Counted from the first letter of the stretch, positions 33,319 through 42,482 are shown. The stretch: DNA of 64,000 nucleotides from Chloroflexota bacterium (GCA_023488685.1 JAMDDR010000433.1:1-64000); one strand, 5' to 3'. Program-made: numbers and translations. The notes: a model not told the origin generated them from the letters alone.

Positions 33319-34110
33319 CTATTGCCCTCGTAATTTTTGCACAAACTCATAGGCTGCCTGCGCCGGGTCGGGCGCGTTGCCGGCTGCGCGAATCAGTGCA
33401 CTGGCACAGATGACGCCATCGGCATACCGGCCTACCTCGCGCACGTGTTCGGGTTTGCTGATCCCAAATCCTACGACCACGGGTTTACCGTGTGCTTTGG
33501 CCTTGACGCGCTCCACGTGCTCGCGCAAGCCGGCGGCAAGCTGGTCGCGTGCACCGGTGACACCCGTTACAGCGACGACGTAGACGAACCCGGTTGCGTG
33601 CGAGACCGCCAGCTCGATGCGCGGGTCGGTGCTGGTTGGCGCGACGAATTGCACCAGCGCCATGTCATTCGAGGCACATAGCGTCGAGAGGTGATTGCTC
33701 TCCTCGGGCGGCAGATCGGGTACGATGAAACCATCCGCACCGGCGCGTTGCCACTGCTCGACGTAGGGCTGCTCGCCGAACGCCAGCAACGGATTCAGAT
33801 AGCCCATCGCCAGCATGGGAATCGCAACGCCGCGCGCGCGCAATGTGGCCGCCAGCTCGATGCAGCGGTGTACGGTGATACCTTGTTCAAGGGCGACCTG
33901 GCTGGCATGTTGGATGACTGGGCCGTCAGCAAGTGGATCGCTAAACGGTATGCCCAGTTCGAGCATGTCGGCGCCGGCGCGCGTTATCGCCTGGATCACG
34001 TGCAGCGAGGTTTCAGCGTCTGGGAATCCCAGCGGCCAATAGGGCATCAAGGCGGGCCGGCCCGCCGCTTTCGCGCGGTCGAATGTGGATTGGATGTGAA
34101 TGATTGACAT
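33319..34110 (-). CDS. trpA: Tryptophan synthase alpha subunit
   Basis: A 263-residue TIM-barrel enzyme that cleaves indole-3-glycerol phosphate to indole. Catalytic glutamate is in LELGIPFSDPLADGPVIQ; the aspartate is in GFIVPDLPPEES; phosphate-loop residues are in GFGISKPEHV. No trpB or other trp gene is adjacent. It begins 5 bases downstream of the beta-helix gene stop and may be transcribed with that gene and the flavin reductase, an unusual pairing. Confidence 0.94.
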   Translation of the reverse strand: MSIIHIQSTFDRAKAAGRPALMPYWPLGFPDAETSLHVIQAITRAGADMLELGIPFSDPLADGPVIQHASQVALEQGITVHRCIELAATLRARGVAIPMLAMGYLNPLLAFGEQPYVEQWQRAGADGFIVPDLPPEESNHLSTLCASNDMALVQFVAPTSTDPRIELAVSHATGFVYVVAVTGVTGARDQLAAGLREHVERVKAKAHGKPVVVGFGISKPEHVREVGRYADGVICASALIRAAGNAPDPAQAAYEFVQKLRGQ

Positions 34111-34115
34111 ACTGC

Positions 34116-35387
34116 TTAGCCTGGTAGGTTGAGATGGAGCAGCCCGCCAGGTGGGACCTGGTCCGGACCGACTGCCAATCGTTGGGCAGGTGTGCGCATG
34201 GATACGGCACTTTCCAGCGCTTCTATTGTCGGCGTGTAGCCCAGGTCAACCTGGTTATCTGCAACCACAATATCCTCACAACCTGTTTCGAGGTGTATCG
34301 CGGCTGCGGGTTTGTGTGGTGGGCCGAAGCGATTCGCCACGATCTGAACGCGATGGATCCCTTCCTCCATGAATATTTCTGCAGCTCCGTCGCTGGTGCC
34401 GTTGTCATAAATCCGGTTGTGCTCGATGACATTGTCATTGCCGCCATAGGTGGGGATGGTCTTGCGGAAGTAGATCCCATAACGCCCACTGCCACAGATA
34501 ACATTGTTGCGGATCAGGTGGTGGGAATCACGCTCTCCGATGGAGATGCCATCGTGTCCGTTGCCGTTGAGCTCGCATCCTTCACACAGCGAGTAGGTCA
34601 CACGCAAGCAGTAGAAGATGCCGTCATTGCCGTTGTTCAGGCACTTGCAGCGCCTGATGATTGGCGCGACTGAGCCACTGCCCGGGTGTAGCCCATGACC
34701 GACGTTATCGACCAACTGGCAATCCTCGATCGTCGTGTGCACACACTGCTGGAAACTGATGCCGTCGCCGTTGAACTCACGCACGCCGACGTTACGGATG
34801 GTGACATCATGAGCCTGGATCAGGTACACGCCGCCACCGCGGCAGCCGTTCAGGTAGGCGTTGTCGGTGCGGTTTCCATCGATGGCAAGATCGGCAACGG
34901 TGGCGCGAGTGATGTCGCAGCCACTGACGACAGGATGGACGGACGTCACGATGGCGTGGTTGTGAACGTGATAGTCGTGATTCAGCATCCGGTTGATGCC
35001 GTAGCGATCGCCCTCGCGCCAGGTCAACGTTGCAACGGTATCGTAGAAGCCTTTTGATTCATCATCCTGTATCAGCACCCCCATGCCGACACAAAACTTG
35101 TCTGGTTCGGCCACGCTGATATCGTAATGCCCATATCCGAGGAAGGCCGGGATGGTTGATTGGACGCTGGGCGCTTTGCGCAGCACGGTTTCCGCACCAG
35201 CCCCCTGCACCGTCACGTTGCTGCGAAGGTGTAACGAGTCAAGCATATCGTACGTGCCGGGCAGAATCGTCACGATGCCGCCGCCCATTGCCGCAGCACG
35301 ATCGACGGCCGCCTGTATCGCGGCATTTGTGGTCCCGTTGATATCAGCTTGTGTGTGTCCGACGGTGATTTGAAACCGGTTTGCCAT
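34116..35387 (-). CDS. Right-handed parallel beta-helix repeat protein
   Basis: A 423-residue protein. The N-terminus (AIQAAVDRAAAMGGGIVTILPGTY) is the pectate-lyase-3 type opening, with repeats of about 22-25 residues such as NRTDNAYLNGCRGGGVYL, NVGVREFNGDGISFQ and CKCLNNGNDGIFY. No secretion signal is visible. Folds of this kind serve polysaccharide lyases, epimerases and tailspikes; catalytic residues cannot be assigned. The ATG at 35387 follows AAGGAG by about 9 bases and replaces the longer start at 35420. Confidence 0.82.
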   Translation of the reverse strand: MANRFQITVGHTQADINGTTNAAIQAAVDRAAAMGGGIVTILPGTYDMLDSLHLRSNVTVQGAGAETVLRKAPSVQSTIPAFLGYGHYDISVAEPDKFCVGMGVLIQDDESKGFYDTVATLTWREGDRYGINRMLNHDYHVHNHAIVTSVHPVVSGCDITRATVADLAIDGNRTDNAYLNGCRGGGVYLIQAHDVTIRNVGVREFNGDGISFQQCVHTTIEDCQLVDNVGHGLHPGSGSVAPIIRRCKCLNNGNDGIFYCLRVTYSLCEGCELNGNGHDGISIGERDSHHLIRNNVICGSGRYGIYFRKTIPTYGGNDNVIEHNRIYDNGTSDGAAEIFMEEGIHRVQIVANRFGPPHKPAAAIHLETGCEDIVVADNQVDLGYTPTIEALESAVSMRTPAQRLAVGPDQVPPGGLLHLNLPG

Positions 35388-35416
35388 TGCGGACTTCTCC
35401 TTCAAGTCAATCAAAG

Positions 35417-35911
35417 TCAATCAGATACTAGCCCACCGATGCCGTGGTACTTGCCCATGAAGTAGAGCAGCGGCGCCTGATCCGGCTTCTGGATGCCGGC
35501 AGCTTCCACCTGGCCTACAAATATCGTGTGGTCGCCGGTTACCAGTGTTTCGGCCACCCGACAATCCACATAGGCAATTGCATCATCGAGCACAGGCGCC
35601 CCCGTGACTTCGCTGTGATGGTTGATATCCTTGAAGCGATCCTGGTCGGGGAACCGACCCGCGAAACGGTCTGACACATGGGACATCTCGGGCGCCAGGA
35701 AATTCACGCAGAAGATGCCGCTCTGTTCGATCAGTGGATGGGAGCGTGTCTTGCGATAGATTGATACAAACACCATCGGTGGTTGCACCGAAAGCGACGA
35801 AAACGCTGTTGCGGTCAATCCGTAAATAAGCTCATCTGTGCGGGTCGTCACGACCGTAACCGTACTCGCCCAATGGCGCATCACATGCTTGAATTCATCA
35901 GGTGTTACCAT
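35417..35911 (-). CDS. Flavin reductase-like, FMN-binding split-barrel protein
   Basis: About 164 residues of the flavin reductase (HpaC/RutF-like) family. Typical are the start MVTPDEFKHVMRHWASTVTV, GLTATAFSSLSVQPPMVFVS (flavin-binding strand), FCVNFLA and GDHTIFVGQVEAAG. Such proteins supply reduced FMN to two-component monooxygenases or act as oxidoreductases. Earlier in-frame starts to 36043 translate a heptamer repeat and are rejected. It precedes the beta-helix gene by 29 bases in the same direction. Confidence 0.87.
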   Translation of the reverse strand: MVTPDEFKHVMRHWASTVTVVTTRTDELIYGLTATAFSSLSVQPPMVFVSIYRKTRSHPLIEQSGIFCVNFLAPEMSHVSDRFAGRFPDQDRFKDINHHSEVTGAPVLDDAIAYVDCRVAETLVTGDHTIFVGQVEAAGIQKPDQAPLLYFMGKYHGIGGLVSD

Positions 35912-35990
35912 GCGGATGTCTTCTTCTATCAGGGATATATCCATCCTTGCAAATATCCCTGCATCATACCGCGCATGGGGAGAGGGGTGC

Positions 35991-36049
35991 AAAACGTAAA
36001 ACGTAATGCGGAAAAGCCTTCTTACGTTTTTCGTTTTACGCATTACGCT
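35991..36049. repeat. Inverted pair of heptanucleotide repeats ending at the glycerate kinase stop
   Basis: Left block reads AAAACGT, AAAACGT, AATGCGG (35991-36011). Right block reads TTACGTT, TTTCGTT, TTACGCA, TTACGCT (36022-36049), the complementary motif. Both keep a strict 7-base phase and could fold on each other. Confidence 0.75.
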
Positions 36050-37273
36050 TTATTCATCACGAAACGCGATCACCACATCTGCCACGTTGGTGCCGGTTGG
36101 GCCGGTGGTGATGAGGTCGCCCAGCGCCTGGAAGAAGTGATAGCTGTCGTTACGAGCAAGGAATTCTTCAGCATGCAAGCCAAGGGCGGCAGCATGCGCA
36201 ACCGTGTCCGGCGTTGCAAGGGCACCCGCCGCGTCGGTGGGGCCATCGGTGCCATCGGTGCCGAAGGCGGCGACACAGGTAGGACAAGCTGTCAGCTTGT
36301 CCAACTTGCCCAACTTGTCCAGCTCGAGCGCGGCAGCCAGGGCCAACTCCTGGTTGCGTCCCCCTTTGCCATTTCCCTGTATCGTCACCGTGGTTTCACC
36401 ACCGTAGATGAGGCATGTGCGTGGTTGTGCGGCGCTGATCGCGCGTGCAATCTCACGACCGCGTTCGCGCGCCTCGCCGCGCAGCTCTGTCGTTACGACG
36501 CGCGCCTCGTAGCCGAGTTTTCGCGCTGCATCTGCGGCAGCGTCGCACGCCTGGGTGTTGTTGCCGACCAGCACATTGCGGGCACGCGGGTCATTGGTCA
36601 AGCCGGAAGCGATGACGTCGAGTGGATCGCCGATCACGTCAGACAGGATCAGCCCGAGCACCTGGCCTGGGGCAGACAGCCGCGCCAGCCCGCCACCCTT
36701 TAGCCGGTCCAGTCGCGAGCGCACGATGTTCATCTCGCGGATATCTGCGCCACTCTTCAACAAGGCGTCATTGATGACCTGCAACGTGCTGAGCCGAATG
36801 CCAGGGTGGGGCGCTACCATTAACGCCGATGCTCCCCCCGAGATACATGCGACGACGAGTGAGCGCTCGGTGCAGCCTGCAATGGCGGCAACGACCAGTT
36901 CGCCTGCGTGTGCACTATTCTCATCGGGCACGGGATGGGCGGATTCGAGTACGGTGACGTGTTTGACGTGCTTGAGAATATTCTGCCCGGCGGTGGCCAT
37001 CGTTGCGGCGTGGCCGTATTTCGTCACGACCACCCCGCGTCCCAACCTGTCCCCTATCCGTTCAGCGCTGGCCAAGGCCATGGGTACAGCGGCCTTCCCG
37101 ATGGCGATGAGAATCACCTCGTCGAAGGCGTTCAGTGCGTAGCTCAAGCCATCAACGATCAGCCAGTTCCCGGCTCGATGCATATGGCGGTGAACAGCCC
37201 TGGCAGGATCTACCGCGTCTAATGCCGCGCCGATCATTTGATTGACGCTTGTTTTCGGATGTTGTGTTGGCAT
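36050..37273 (-). CDS. Glycerate 2-kinase (GckA/TtuD, MOFRL family)
   Basis: A 407-residue enzyme of the type-2 glycerate kinase family, making 2-phosphoglycerate from D-glycerate. Family features are IAIGKAAVPMALA, the ESAHPVPDENS segment, ACISGGASALM, and the C-terminal MOFRL region (GGRNQELALAAALE). Between the MOFRL core and the C-terminus two 9-bp DNA repeats add LDKLGKLDKL (36297-36323) and TDGTDG (36242-36259) to the loop, so the loop has expanded in frame. Fits the glycine/serine/glyoxylate theme of the window. Confidence 0.9.
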   Translation of the reverse strand: MPTQHPKTSVNQMIGAALDAVDPARAVHRHMHRAGNWLIVDGLSYALNAFDEVILIAIGKAAVPMALASAERIGDRLGRGVVVTKYGHAATMATAGQNILKHVKHVTVLESAHPVPDENSAHAGELVVAAIAGCTERSLVVACISGGASALMVAPHPGIRLSTLQVINDALLKSGADIREMNIVRSRLDRLKGGGLARLSAPGQVLGLILSDVIGDPLDVIASGLTNDPRARNVLVGNNTQACDAAADAARKLGYEARVVTTELRGEARERGREIARAISAAQPRTCLIYGGETTVTIQGNGKGGRNQELALAAALELDKLGKLDKLTACPTCVAAFGTDGTDGPTDAAGALATPDTVAHAAALGLHAEEFLARNDSYHFFQALGDLITTGPTGTNVADVVIAFRDE

Positions 37274-37338
37274 CTGCTTGTGTTTCGCCGCTCACCGCTC
37301 TGGTCGCCCCTGTTATGTGATGCCGATGATGTTAACGG

Positions 37339-38274
37339 CTATTTTGTGGTGGGTGTGCCTGACGCCACTGACGCTGGGGGAAGCGTGACCTGCTTGCGCT
37401 TGTTGCGGCGCCGCAGGATGACAACCAGCGCGATGAATGGACTGAGGATGATCAGCCCCACCGGCAGGATGACAATCACCAGCCAGATCGCCAGGGATGC
37501 CAGCCCTTGAAGGGCGGCGATGAGCGCCTCGATGGCCGACTTGGCTACACCCTCTGGGCGCCAGCCGGCCACCTGCACCGGTTGCGCCAGTTGATCCGGG
37601 ATCAGCGTCACGCTGATGGTTGCCAACGCGGCAGATTGTGACAGATATTGCATGCGGCCTTTGATCTGCTCGATCTCGCCGCGAATCTGTGTCAACTGGT
37701 TGAACACCGCCAACACGTCCTCCGTCTTTTCGGCCTTCTCCATGAGCGAGCGCAACTGCGCTTCAGCCGATTCCAGGTTCTTCAGCCGTGACGTCAGGTC
37801 GGTATATTCGGCTGTGACATCCTCCCCAGAGATTTGTTCTGCTCGCACCTCAACTGCCAGCTTGTGCAGACGCTCCAGTGCCGTGTTGAACGCCTCGACG
37901 GGCACACGCAGCGTAAGGCGCGCTTGCAGGCCTTCCTCATATTTCTGCGTGCTGGAGGAAGACACATAGCCGTTCAATTCCGTCGCCAGGCGGTTGACGG
38001 CCTCCATTTGAGCCTGGGTGTCCTGCACGATGAGCGTCAGGTCCGCGTTGCGGACGACCAGGCGGGTGGTTGCCTGATCGGAGAAGGTTGTGTCGGACAC
38101 GGCTGCCCCTCTGGCCTCCTCCGGTGCCGCTGGTGGTTGTGCCAGGTTGGTTAAACCTTCTGCTGACTGGTCGGCGGCTGGTCGGGCAGCGCTACAGGCT
38201 GCCAAAACGAGGACAAGCAGGCTGACGATTGCGATCCCGGCATGACGGAAGGGTGTACTGAGTCTCTTATCCAT
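37339..38274 (-). CDS. DUF4349 lipoprotein
   Basis: About 311 residues with a signal peptide and lipobox VLAAC, an A/E-rich spacer, a DUF4349 core (TRLVVRNADLTLIVQDTQAQ, then coiled coil about 185-230) and a C-terminal membrane helix with a basic tail (RRRNKRKQ). Start MDKRLSTPF at 38274 is preferred. Function of DUF4349 proteins is unknown; they occur with envelope-stress genes. Here the gene is divergent from the PspA operon. Confidence 0.82.
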   Translation of the reverse strand: MDKRLSTPFRHAGIAIVSLLVLVLAACSAARPAADQSAEGLTNLAQPPAAPEEARGAAVSDTTFSDQATTRLVVRNADLTLIVQDTQAQMEAVNRLATELNGYVSSSSTQKYEEGLQARLTLRVPVEAFNTALERLHKLAVEVRAEQISGEDVTAEYTDLTSRLKNLESAEAQLRSLMEKAEKTEDVLAVFNQLTQIRGEIEQIKGRMQYLSQSAALATISVTLIPDQLAQPVQVAGWRPEGVAKSAIEALIAALQGLASLAIWLVIVILPVGLIILSPFIALVVILRRRNKRKQVTLPPASVASGTPTTK

Positions 38275-38464
38275 TGCTGATACCTCCACTATCGTTTGCG
38301 AGCCGTGTTCGATATATGATGCTACACTGCAAGGACGCCCAGGTACTACAGAAGTTCCGTCTGTTTGTGATGGTTTTTCTGCACCCTCGACGCGGTAGCC
38401 AGGGGCCAGCGCCGGCCCTGGAAACGCTTATTGTCAGCCAAAAGTCATGTTTTGAAAGGGTGAC

Positions 38465-38473
38465 TGCTATAAT
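38465..38473 (+). promoter_or_regulatory. Extended -10 promoter of the PspA operon
   Basis: TGCTATAAT, an extended -10, lies about 115 bases before the pspA-like start within the 317-base spacer from the DUF4349 gene. No good -35 is seen at the usual distance, as is common with extended -10 sites. I see no other signal in this spacer. Confidence 0.55.
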
Positions 38474-38591
38474 CATTTTGATCAAGCAAGGGACCTTTCT
38501 TTCATCATTTTAAGACTGATTCGCTTACGTGTGTACTACCACATCGTGGTCTGTATTCACAGCATATTGAGAACGATTGGAGGTTTCGGAC

Positions 38592-39278
38592 ATGGCTTCT
38601 CTGTTGGAAAAGGTGCAGACGCTCATCAAAGCCAACCTGCATTCTCTCGTCGATTCCGCATTACAGTCGAATTCGATGGCAGTCATCGACCAGTACATCC
38701 GGGACGTGGACAATAACCTCGACGCGTTGGAGGATGCAGCGGCTACGGTCGGCGGGCAGGTGAAAACGCTGCAGCGCAAGCGTGATGAGTACGTCAAGCA
38801 GCAACAGGAGCTTGACCGCAACATTGACCTGTTCCTGACACAGGGCAAGGAAGACCTGGCGCGCGCCGCCCAGGCCAAGCTGAACTCGGTTCGGACCATG
38901 GCGGAGACTTACTCCACCCAGCTTGATAGACAGGAGAAGGAATATAAGGCGCTGCTGGACGCGCGGCTGAAATTGCAAGCCAAGCTCACCACCATTCGGC
39001 AACAGCGCGAAGAGATGGTGGCGTTGCTCGACCTGGCGCGCGCCAAGGAGATTACGAACCGCACCATCAAGTCATTGGATGATCTGGCGGGTGTGGGCGA
39101 CGTGGACGTGGCGCGCATGGCCGATACCATCCGCACGCGGTTGGACAAGGCCAGCGCACAGGCGGAGATCGCAGCCACCAGCCTGGATCGCCAGATGGAT
39201 GAATCACTCGGCCGGGGCGAACTGGATGCACAGCTTGAGGAGCGCAAGCGCCGGTTGGGCATTGGTCAAGGTGGATAA
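38592..39278 (+). CDS. PspA/IM30 family protein
   Basis: A 228-residue, almost wholly helical coiled-coil protein of the PspA/Vipp1 (ESCRT-III-like) family: N-terminal amphipathic MASLLEKVQTLIKANLHSLV, VIDQYIRDVDNNLDALEDA, then heptads to residue 225. These proteins bind stressed membranes and form rods. Start at 38592 follows GGAGG by about 9 bases. First gene of a putative operon with a coiled-coil membrane protein, NfeD and SPFH proteins, a set that repeatedly occurs together in membrane maintenance. Confidence 0.92.
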   Translation: MASLLEKVQTLIKANLHSLVDSALQSNSMAVIDQYIRDVDNNLDALEDAAATVGGQVKTLQRKRDEYVKQQQELDRNIDLFLTQGKEDLARAAQAKLNSVRTMAETYSTQLDRQEKEYKALLDARLKLQAKLTTIRQQREEMVALLDLARAKEITNRTIKSLDDLAGVGDVDVARMADTIRTRLDKASAQAEIAATSLDRQMDESLGRGELDAQLEERKRRLGIGQGG

Positions 39279-39437
39279 AACGTCCTTGTAGGCAAGGGCT
39301 GTAGGCAGGTCTGCGATCCCGATGCTGTATCCTGGGGCGCCCAGGCCTGCCGATCGGTACGGTGCTCAAGTGAGATACCGTCGGTGGGTCGGTAGCGTCG
39401 TCGGTGACATCGGCGTAGACGTGAGAGATCCGTAAAC

Positions 39438-40265
39438 ATGAATGATCTTCGGCAGCGGACGTTTTGGATGTTGCTCCAGAACGCCATCTTCAGCCCGTTG
39501 AGCGGTCTTTTTATCGCCGTTGCGATCTTGTTGGTCGGACTGGGTGTGAATGTGCCGATCGTGAACGCGCCCCCGTCCACGTGGCTGATTGGGCTTGTGC
39601 CGCTGTGGTTGGTGACGGTCATTGCCAATGTGGTGAGCAAACAGGCAGGCGAGCAGGCTGCTTCGCAAGTCTTTCGCGAGCAATACGACATCAACCGCAT
39701 TGTCAACCCGCACCTGCGGACAGTGGTCACACAAGCGATCGCTTATCGCGAGCGTATCGATAAAGCTGTAAGCCAGATGGCTTCGGTGGCGATGCGCGGG
39801 CGGTTGCAGGATGTGGCGAACCAGGTGGAAGAGTGGGTGGGGCGCATCTACACGCTGGCGCGCCGGTTGGACGCTTATCGCAATGATTCAATCATCAGCG
39901 CCGATCTGAAGAGCGTGCCCCAATCGATCCAGCAGTTACAGCATCGCATGGCAGCGGAGGACGATGTATCCGTCAAGCATGAAATCCAGGACACGATCAC
40001 GCGCCGTGAGGCGCAACTTGCGACGCTGAACAGCCTGGACACTGCGATGGATCGTGCCGAGTTGCAACTGGAAAATACGTTAACGGCGCTGGGAACCATT
40101 TACTCACAGGTCTTGTTGTTGGATGCGCGCGACGTGGACAGCACCAAGACACAACGGTTACGCGAGAGTATCGCCGGCCAGGTGGCGTCGCTGCAGGACA
40201 TACAATCCTCGCTGGACGAAGTTTATGAGGCCGGGAGTAAGCAGTACAAGGTTTCGCGCGACTGA
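39438..40265 (+). CDS. Uncharacterised membrane protein with long coiled coil
   Basis: A 275-residue protein with two N-terminal membrane helices (about 17-36 and 45-66) and a cytoplasmic helical region of about 200 residues with coiled-coil heptads (QSIQQLQHRMAAEDD, RREAQLATLNSLD, DRAELQLENTLTALG). I do not recognise a family. Placed between PspA and NfeD genes on the same strand, it may be the membrane partner of PspA, in the role PspB/PspC or LiaI play elsewhere; this is inferred from position and shape only. Confidence 0.75.
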   Translation: MNDLRQRTFWMLLQNAIFSPLSGLFIAVAILLVGLGVNVPIVNAPPSTWLIGLVPLWLVTVIANVVSKQAGEQAASQVFREQYDINRIVNPHLRTVVTQAIAYRERIDKAVSQMASVAMRGRLQDVANQVEEWVGRIYTLARRLDAYRNDSIISADLKSVPQSIQQLQHRMAAEDDVSVKHEIQDTITRREAQLATLNSLDTAMDRAELQLENTLTALGTIYSQVLLLDARDVDSTKTQRLRESIAGQVASLQDIQSSLDEVYEAGSKQYKVSRD

Positions 40266-40351
40266 AGGCGTCATTTTCGTCTCACTAATTAGATGAGTTC
40301 TTTCTCACTCTTCTGTCACCCACGTGATGATGGAGGGAAGGAGGGTTGGGA

Positions 40352-41023
40352 ATGTTGGACATCGGACAGGTTATTTTCAACGCTATAGCGAATCCGGATA
40401 TCGCCTATGCATTGCTGATCCTGGGTCTTTTTTCCGCTATCATTGCCTTTGCGGTGCCAGGCACTGGCTTTGCCGAGATTGCAGCAGGCTTGTGCCTGCT
40501 CCTGGCCGTGATCGGGTTGGCGCAATTACCGGTGAATGCCGCCGGTGTGCTGCTGATCCTGTTGGGCATCGTGTTGTTCATCCTCGACCTCAAACTACAA
40601 ATCGGCGCGATGGCCATCGGTGGCGCTGTCGCGCTGGGTGTCGGTTCGCTCTTCCTCTTCCAGCCTTCCCCGGCGCAGACCGCCGTCTCAATCTGGTTGA
40701 TTGCCCTGGTGACCATTAGCTCGGCCGCGTTTTTTGGGTTTGGACTTACACGCGCAGTGCAGGTAATGCGCCTGCGACCCAAGGTGGGTTTAAAGACGAT
40801 CGTTGGCGTACGGGGGATCGTCAAAACGCCCATCCTCGCGTCGAACCAATGGACCGGCATCGCCCAGGTTGGCAGCGAAGAGTGGACAGTCAGATCCGAA
40901 GAGGCGCTACCGCAAGGCGCAGCAGTCATCGTGGATCGGGTGGACGGCCTGATCCTGCACGTGAGCAAGGCGGATTCGCCTCAACAGCAAGGAAAGGCTG
41001 TGGATCAACCTGGTCTTTCTTAA
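40352..41023 (+). CDS. NfeD-like membrane protein (short form)
   Basis: About 223 residues: four membrane helices (to about residue 135), then a C-terminal OB-fold NfeD domain (GVRGIVKTPI, VGSEEWTVRSEEALPQGAAVIVDRVDG). The serine-protease domain of long NfeD proteins is absent. ATG at 40352 has GGAGGG about 7 bases upstream; the longer start at 40346 does not. It lies 11 bases before the SPFH gene; NfeD-SPFH pairs assemble in membrane microdomains. Confidence 0.87.
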   Translation: MLDIGQVIFNAIANPDIAYALLILGLFSAIIAFAVPGTGFAEIAAGLCLLLAVIGLAQLPVNAAGVLLILLGIVLFILDLKLQIGAMAIGGAVALGVGSLFLFQPSPAQTAVSIWLIALVTISSAAFFGFGLTRAVQVMRLRPKVGLKTIVGVRGIVKTPILASNQWTGIAQVGSEEWTVRSEEALPQGAAVIVDRVDGLILHVSKADSPQQQGKAVDQPGLS

Positions 41024-41034
41024 GGAGTAACATC

Positions 41035-41961
41035 ATGGAGAATATAGGTACGCTCATTGTCTTGCTTTTCCTGGTCGTCATAGGCCTGTTCGTCATCTTT
41101 GGCGTGCTGGGGTCATTTATCCGCATCGTGCGCGAATACGAGCGGTTGGTCGTGTTCCGGCTTGGTCGCGTCATCGGCGAGAAGGGCCCCGGCCTGGTGA
41201 TCCTGATCCCGTTCCTGGACACGGCAGTCAAGGTTGACTTACGCGAGCAGTTCATGGAAGTGCCTCAGCAGTCAGCCATTACTCAGGATAATGCACCGAT
41301 CAGCGTCGACTTTCTGATCTACTGGCGCGTAACCAGCCCGATGAACACCGTGTTGACTGTGGGCAATTTTGCGGGTGCGTCACAGGGTATTGCTACGACG
41401 ACGTTGCGTGCTGTGATCGGCGATATCACGCTGGACGATGTGCTGGCTCAGCGCGAGCGCATCAACACCGTTCTGCGCACCAAGCTGGATGAAGTCACCG
41501 AGCGCTGGGGCGTGAAGGTGACCGCGGTCGAAATTCGTGAGATCGTCCCCCCACGCGAGGTTCAGGATGCGATGAACCGCCAGATCAGCGCTGAGCGCAC
41601 GCGCCGTGCCGTTGTGACGGAAGCTGCCGGCAGGCGTGAGGCGGCGGTGACCATTGCTAATGGCGAAAAGGACGCGGCGATTCTGAGCGCCGAAGGCAAG
41701 AAGCAGGCGGCGATCCTGGAGTCAGAAGGGCAGAAGATGGCGCAGGCGCTTCGGGCAGAAGGGTTTGCCAACGCGCTCGAGGTTATCTTTAACACGGCAA
41801 AGTCGGTGGACACCAACACCATGATGCTGCAATACCTGGAGGCGCTCAAGGCCATCGGCGCCAGCCCCTCGACCAAGTACATCTTCCCTATGGAGTTCAC
41901 GTCGTTGATCAAACCGCTGCTGGGTGGTGCGCGCAACGGCAACGAGGCTGACGGGAAGTAA
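41035..41961 (+). CDS. SPFH/slipin (stomatin-like) protein
   Basis: A 308-residue stomatin family protein: N-terminal membrane helix (about 5-27), SPFH domain (REYERLVVFRLGRVIGEKGPGLV, VDLREQFMEVPQQSAITQDN), a helical, alanine/glutamate-rich stalk (AAGRREAAVTIANGEKDAA) and a short C-terminal tail. The ATG at 41035 follows AAGGAG. Such proteins oligomerise in membranes and pair with NfeD partners such as the gene immediately upstream. Confidence 0.94.
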   Translation: MENIGTLIVLLFLVVIGLFVIFGVLGSFIRIVREYERLVVFRLGRVIGEKGPGLVILIPFLDTAVKVDLREQFMEVPQQSAITQDNAPISVDFLIYWRVTSPMNTVLTVGNFAGASQGIATTTLRAVIGDITLDDVLAQRERINTVLRTKLDEVTERWGVKVTAVEIREIVPPREVQDAMNRQISAERTRRAVVTEAAGRREAAVTIANGEKDAAILSAEGKKQAAILESEGQKMAQALRAEGFANALEVIFNTAKSVDTNTMMLQYLEALKAIGASPSTKYIFPMEFTSLIKPLLGGARNGNEADGK

Positions 41962-41976
41962 GCGCGAGGGCTGTCG

Positions 41977-42456
41977 ATGAATGCGGACGCGGTGGTGATC
42001 GGCGATAGCTTCACGGTGTGTGATGCCAGCCTGTTCGACCTGCCCGCCGTGTGGCGGTTGGAGCGCGTGTGTTTCCCGAAGGATGCCTACGATGTGTTCA
42101 CGCTGCTCAGCCTGGCACTTACGCCCAACGTCATGCGTTTGAAGGCGGTCGCCGATAACCAACTCGTCGGTTACCTGGCGGGTGAGGTGCGTCGCGGTGA
42201 GCGTGTTGGCTGGATCGTCACTATCGGCGTCGCACCCCGCTACCGGGGGCACGGCATTGGGCGTGCCTTGCTCGCGAGTGCGGAACGGGCCTTGCGCCGG
42301 CGCGTTTCGCTGATGAGGCTCACAGTACGCCGCAGCAACACGCACGCCATCGCGCTCTATGATCGCTGTGGCTATCTGTGGGTCAGCACGATACGCGGCT
42401 ATTATCACGATGGTGAAGACGGTTTAATTATGGAGAAGAATTTGACGCTTCCTTGA
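41977..42456 (+). CDS. GNAT-family N-acetyltransferase (RimI-like)
   Basis: A 159-residue GNAT enzyme. Acetyl-CoA binding motif A is IGVAPRYRGHGIGRALLASAE, and the C-terminal NTHAIALYDRCGYLWVSTIRGYY is typical for RimI-like proteins that acetylate N-termini. It starts 15 bases after the SPFH stop on the same strand and holds the promoter of the tRNA gene within its last codons. Confidence 0.87.
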   Translation: MNADAVVIGDSFTVCDASLFDLPAVWRLERVCFPKDAYDVFTLLSLALTPNVMRLKAVADNQLVGYLAGEVRRGERVGWIVTIGVAPRYRGHGIGRALLASAERALRRRVSLMRLTVRRSNTHAIALYDRCGYLWVSTIRGYYHDGEDGLIMEKNLTLP

Positions 42457-42470
42457 ATGTGAGTTAAACT
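42442..42470 (+). promoter_or_regulatory. Promoter of tRNA-His
   Basis: TTGACG (42442-42447) and TAAACT (42465-42470) are exactly 17 bases apart; the tRNA begins 13 bases after the -10. It lies at the 3' end of the acetyltransferase gene. Confidence 0.8.
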
Positions 42471-42482
42471 TAGCCGGCTTGT

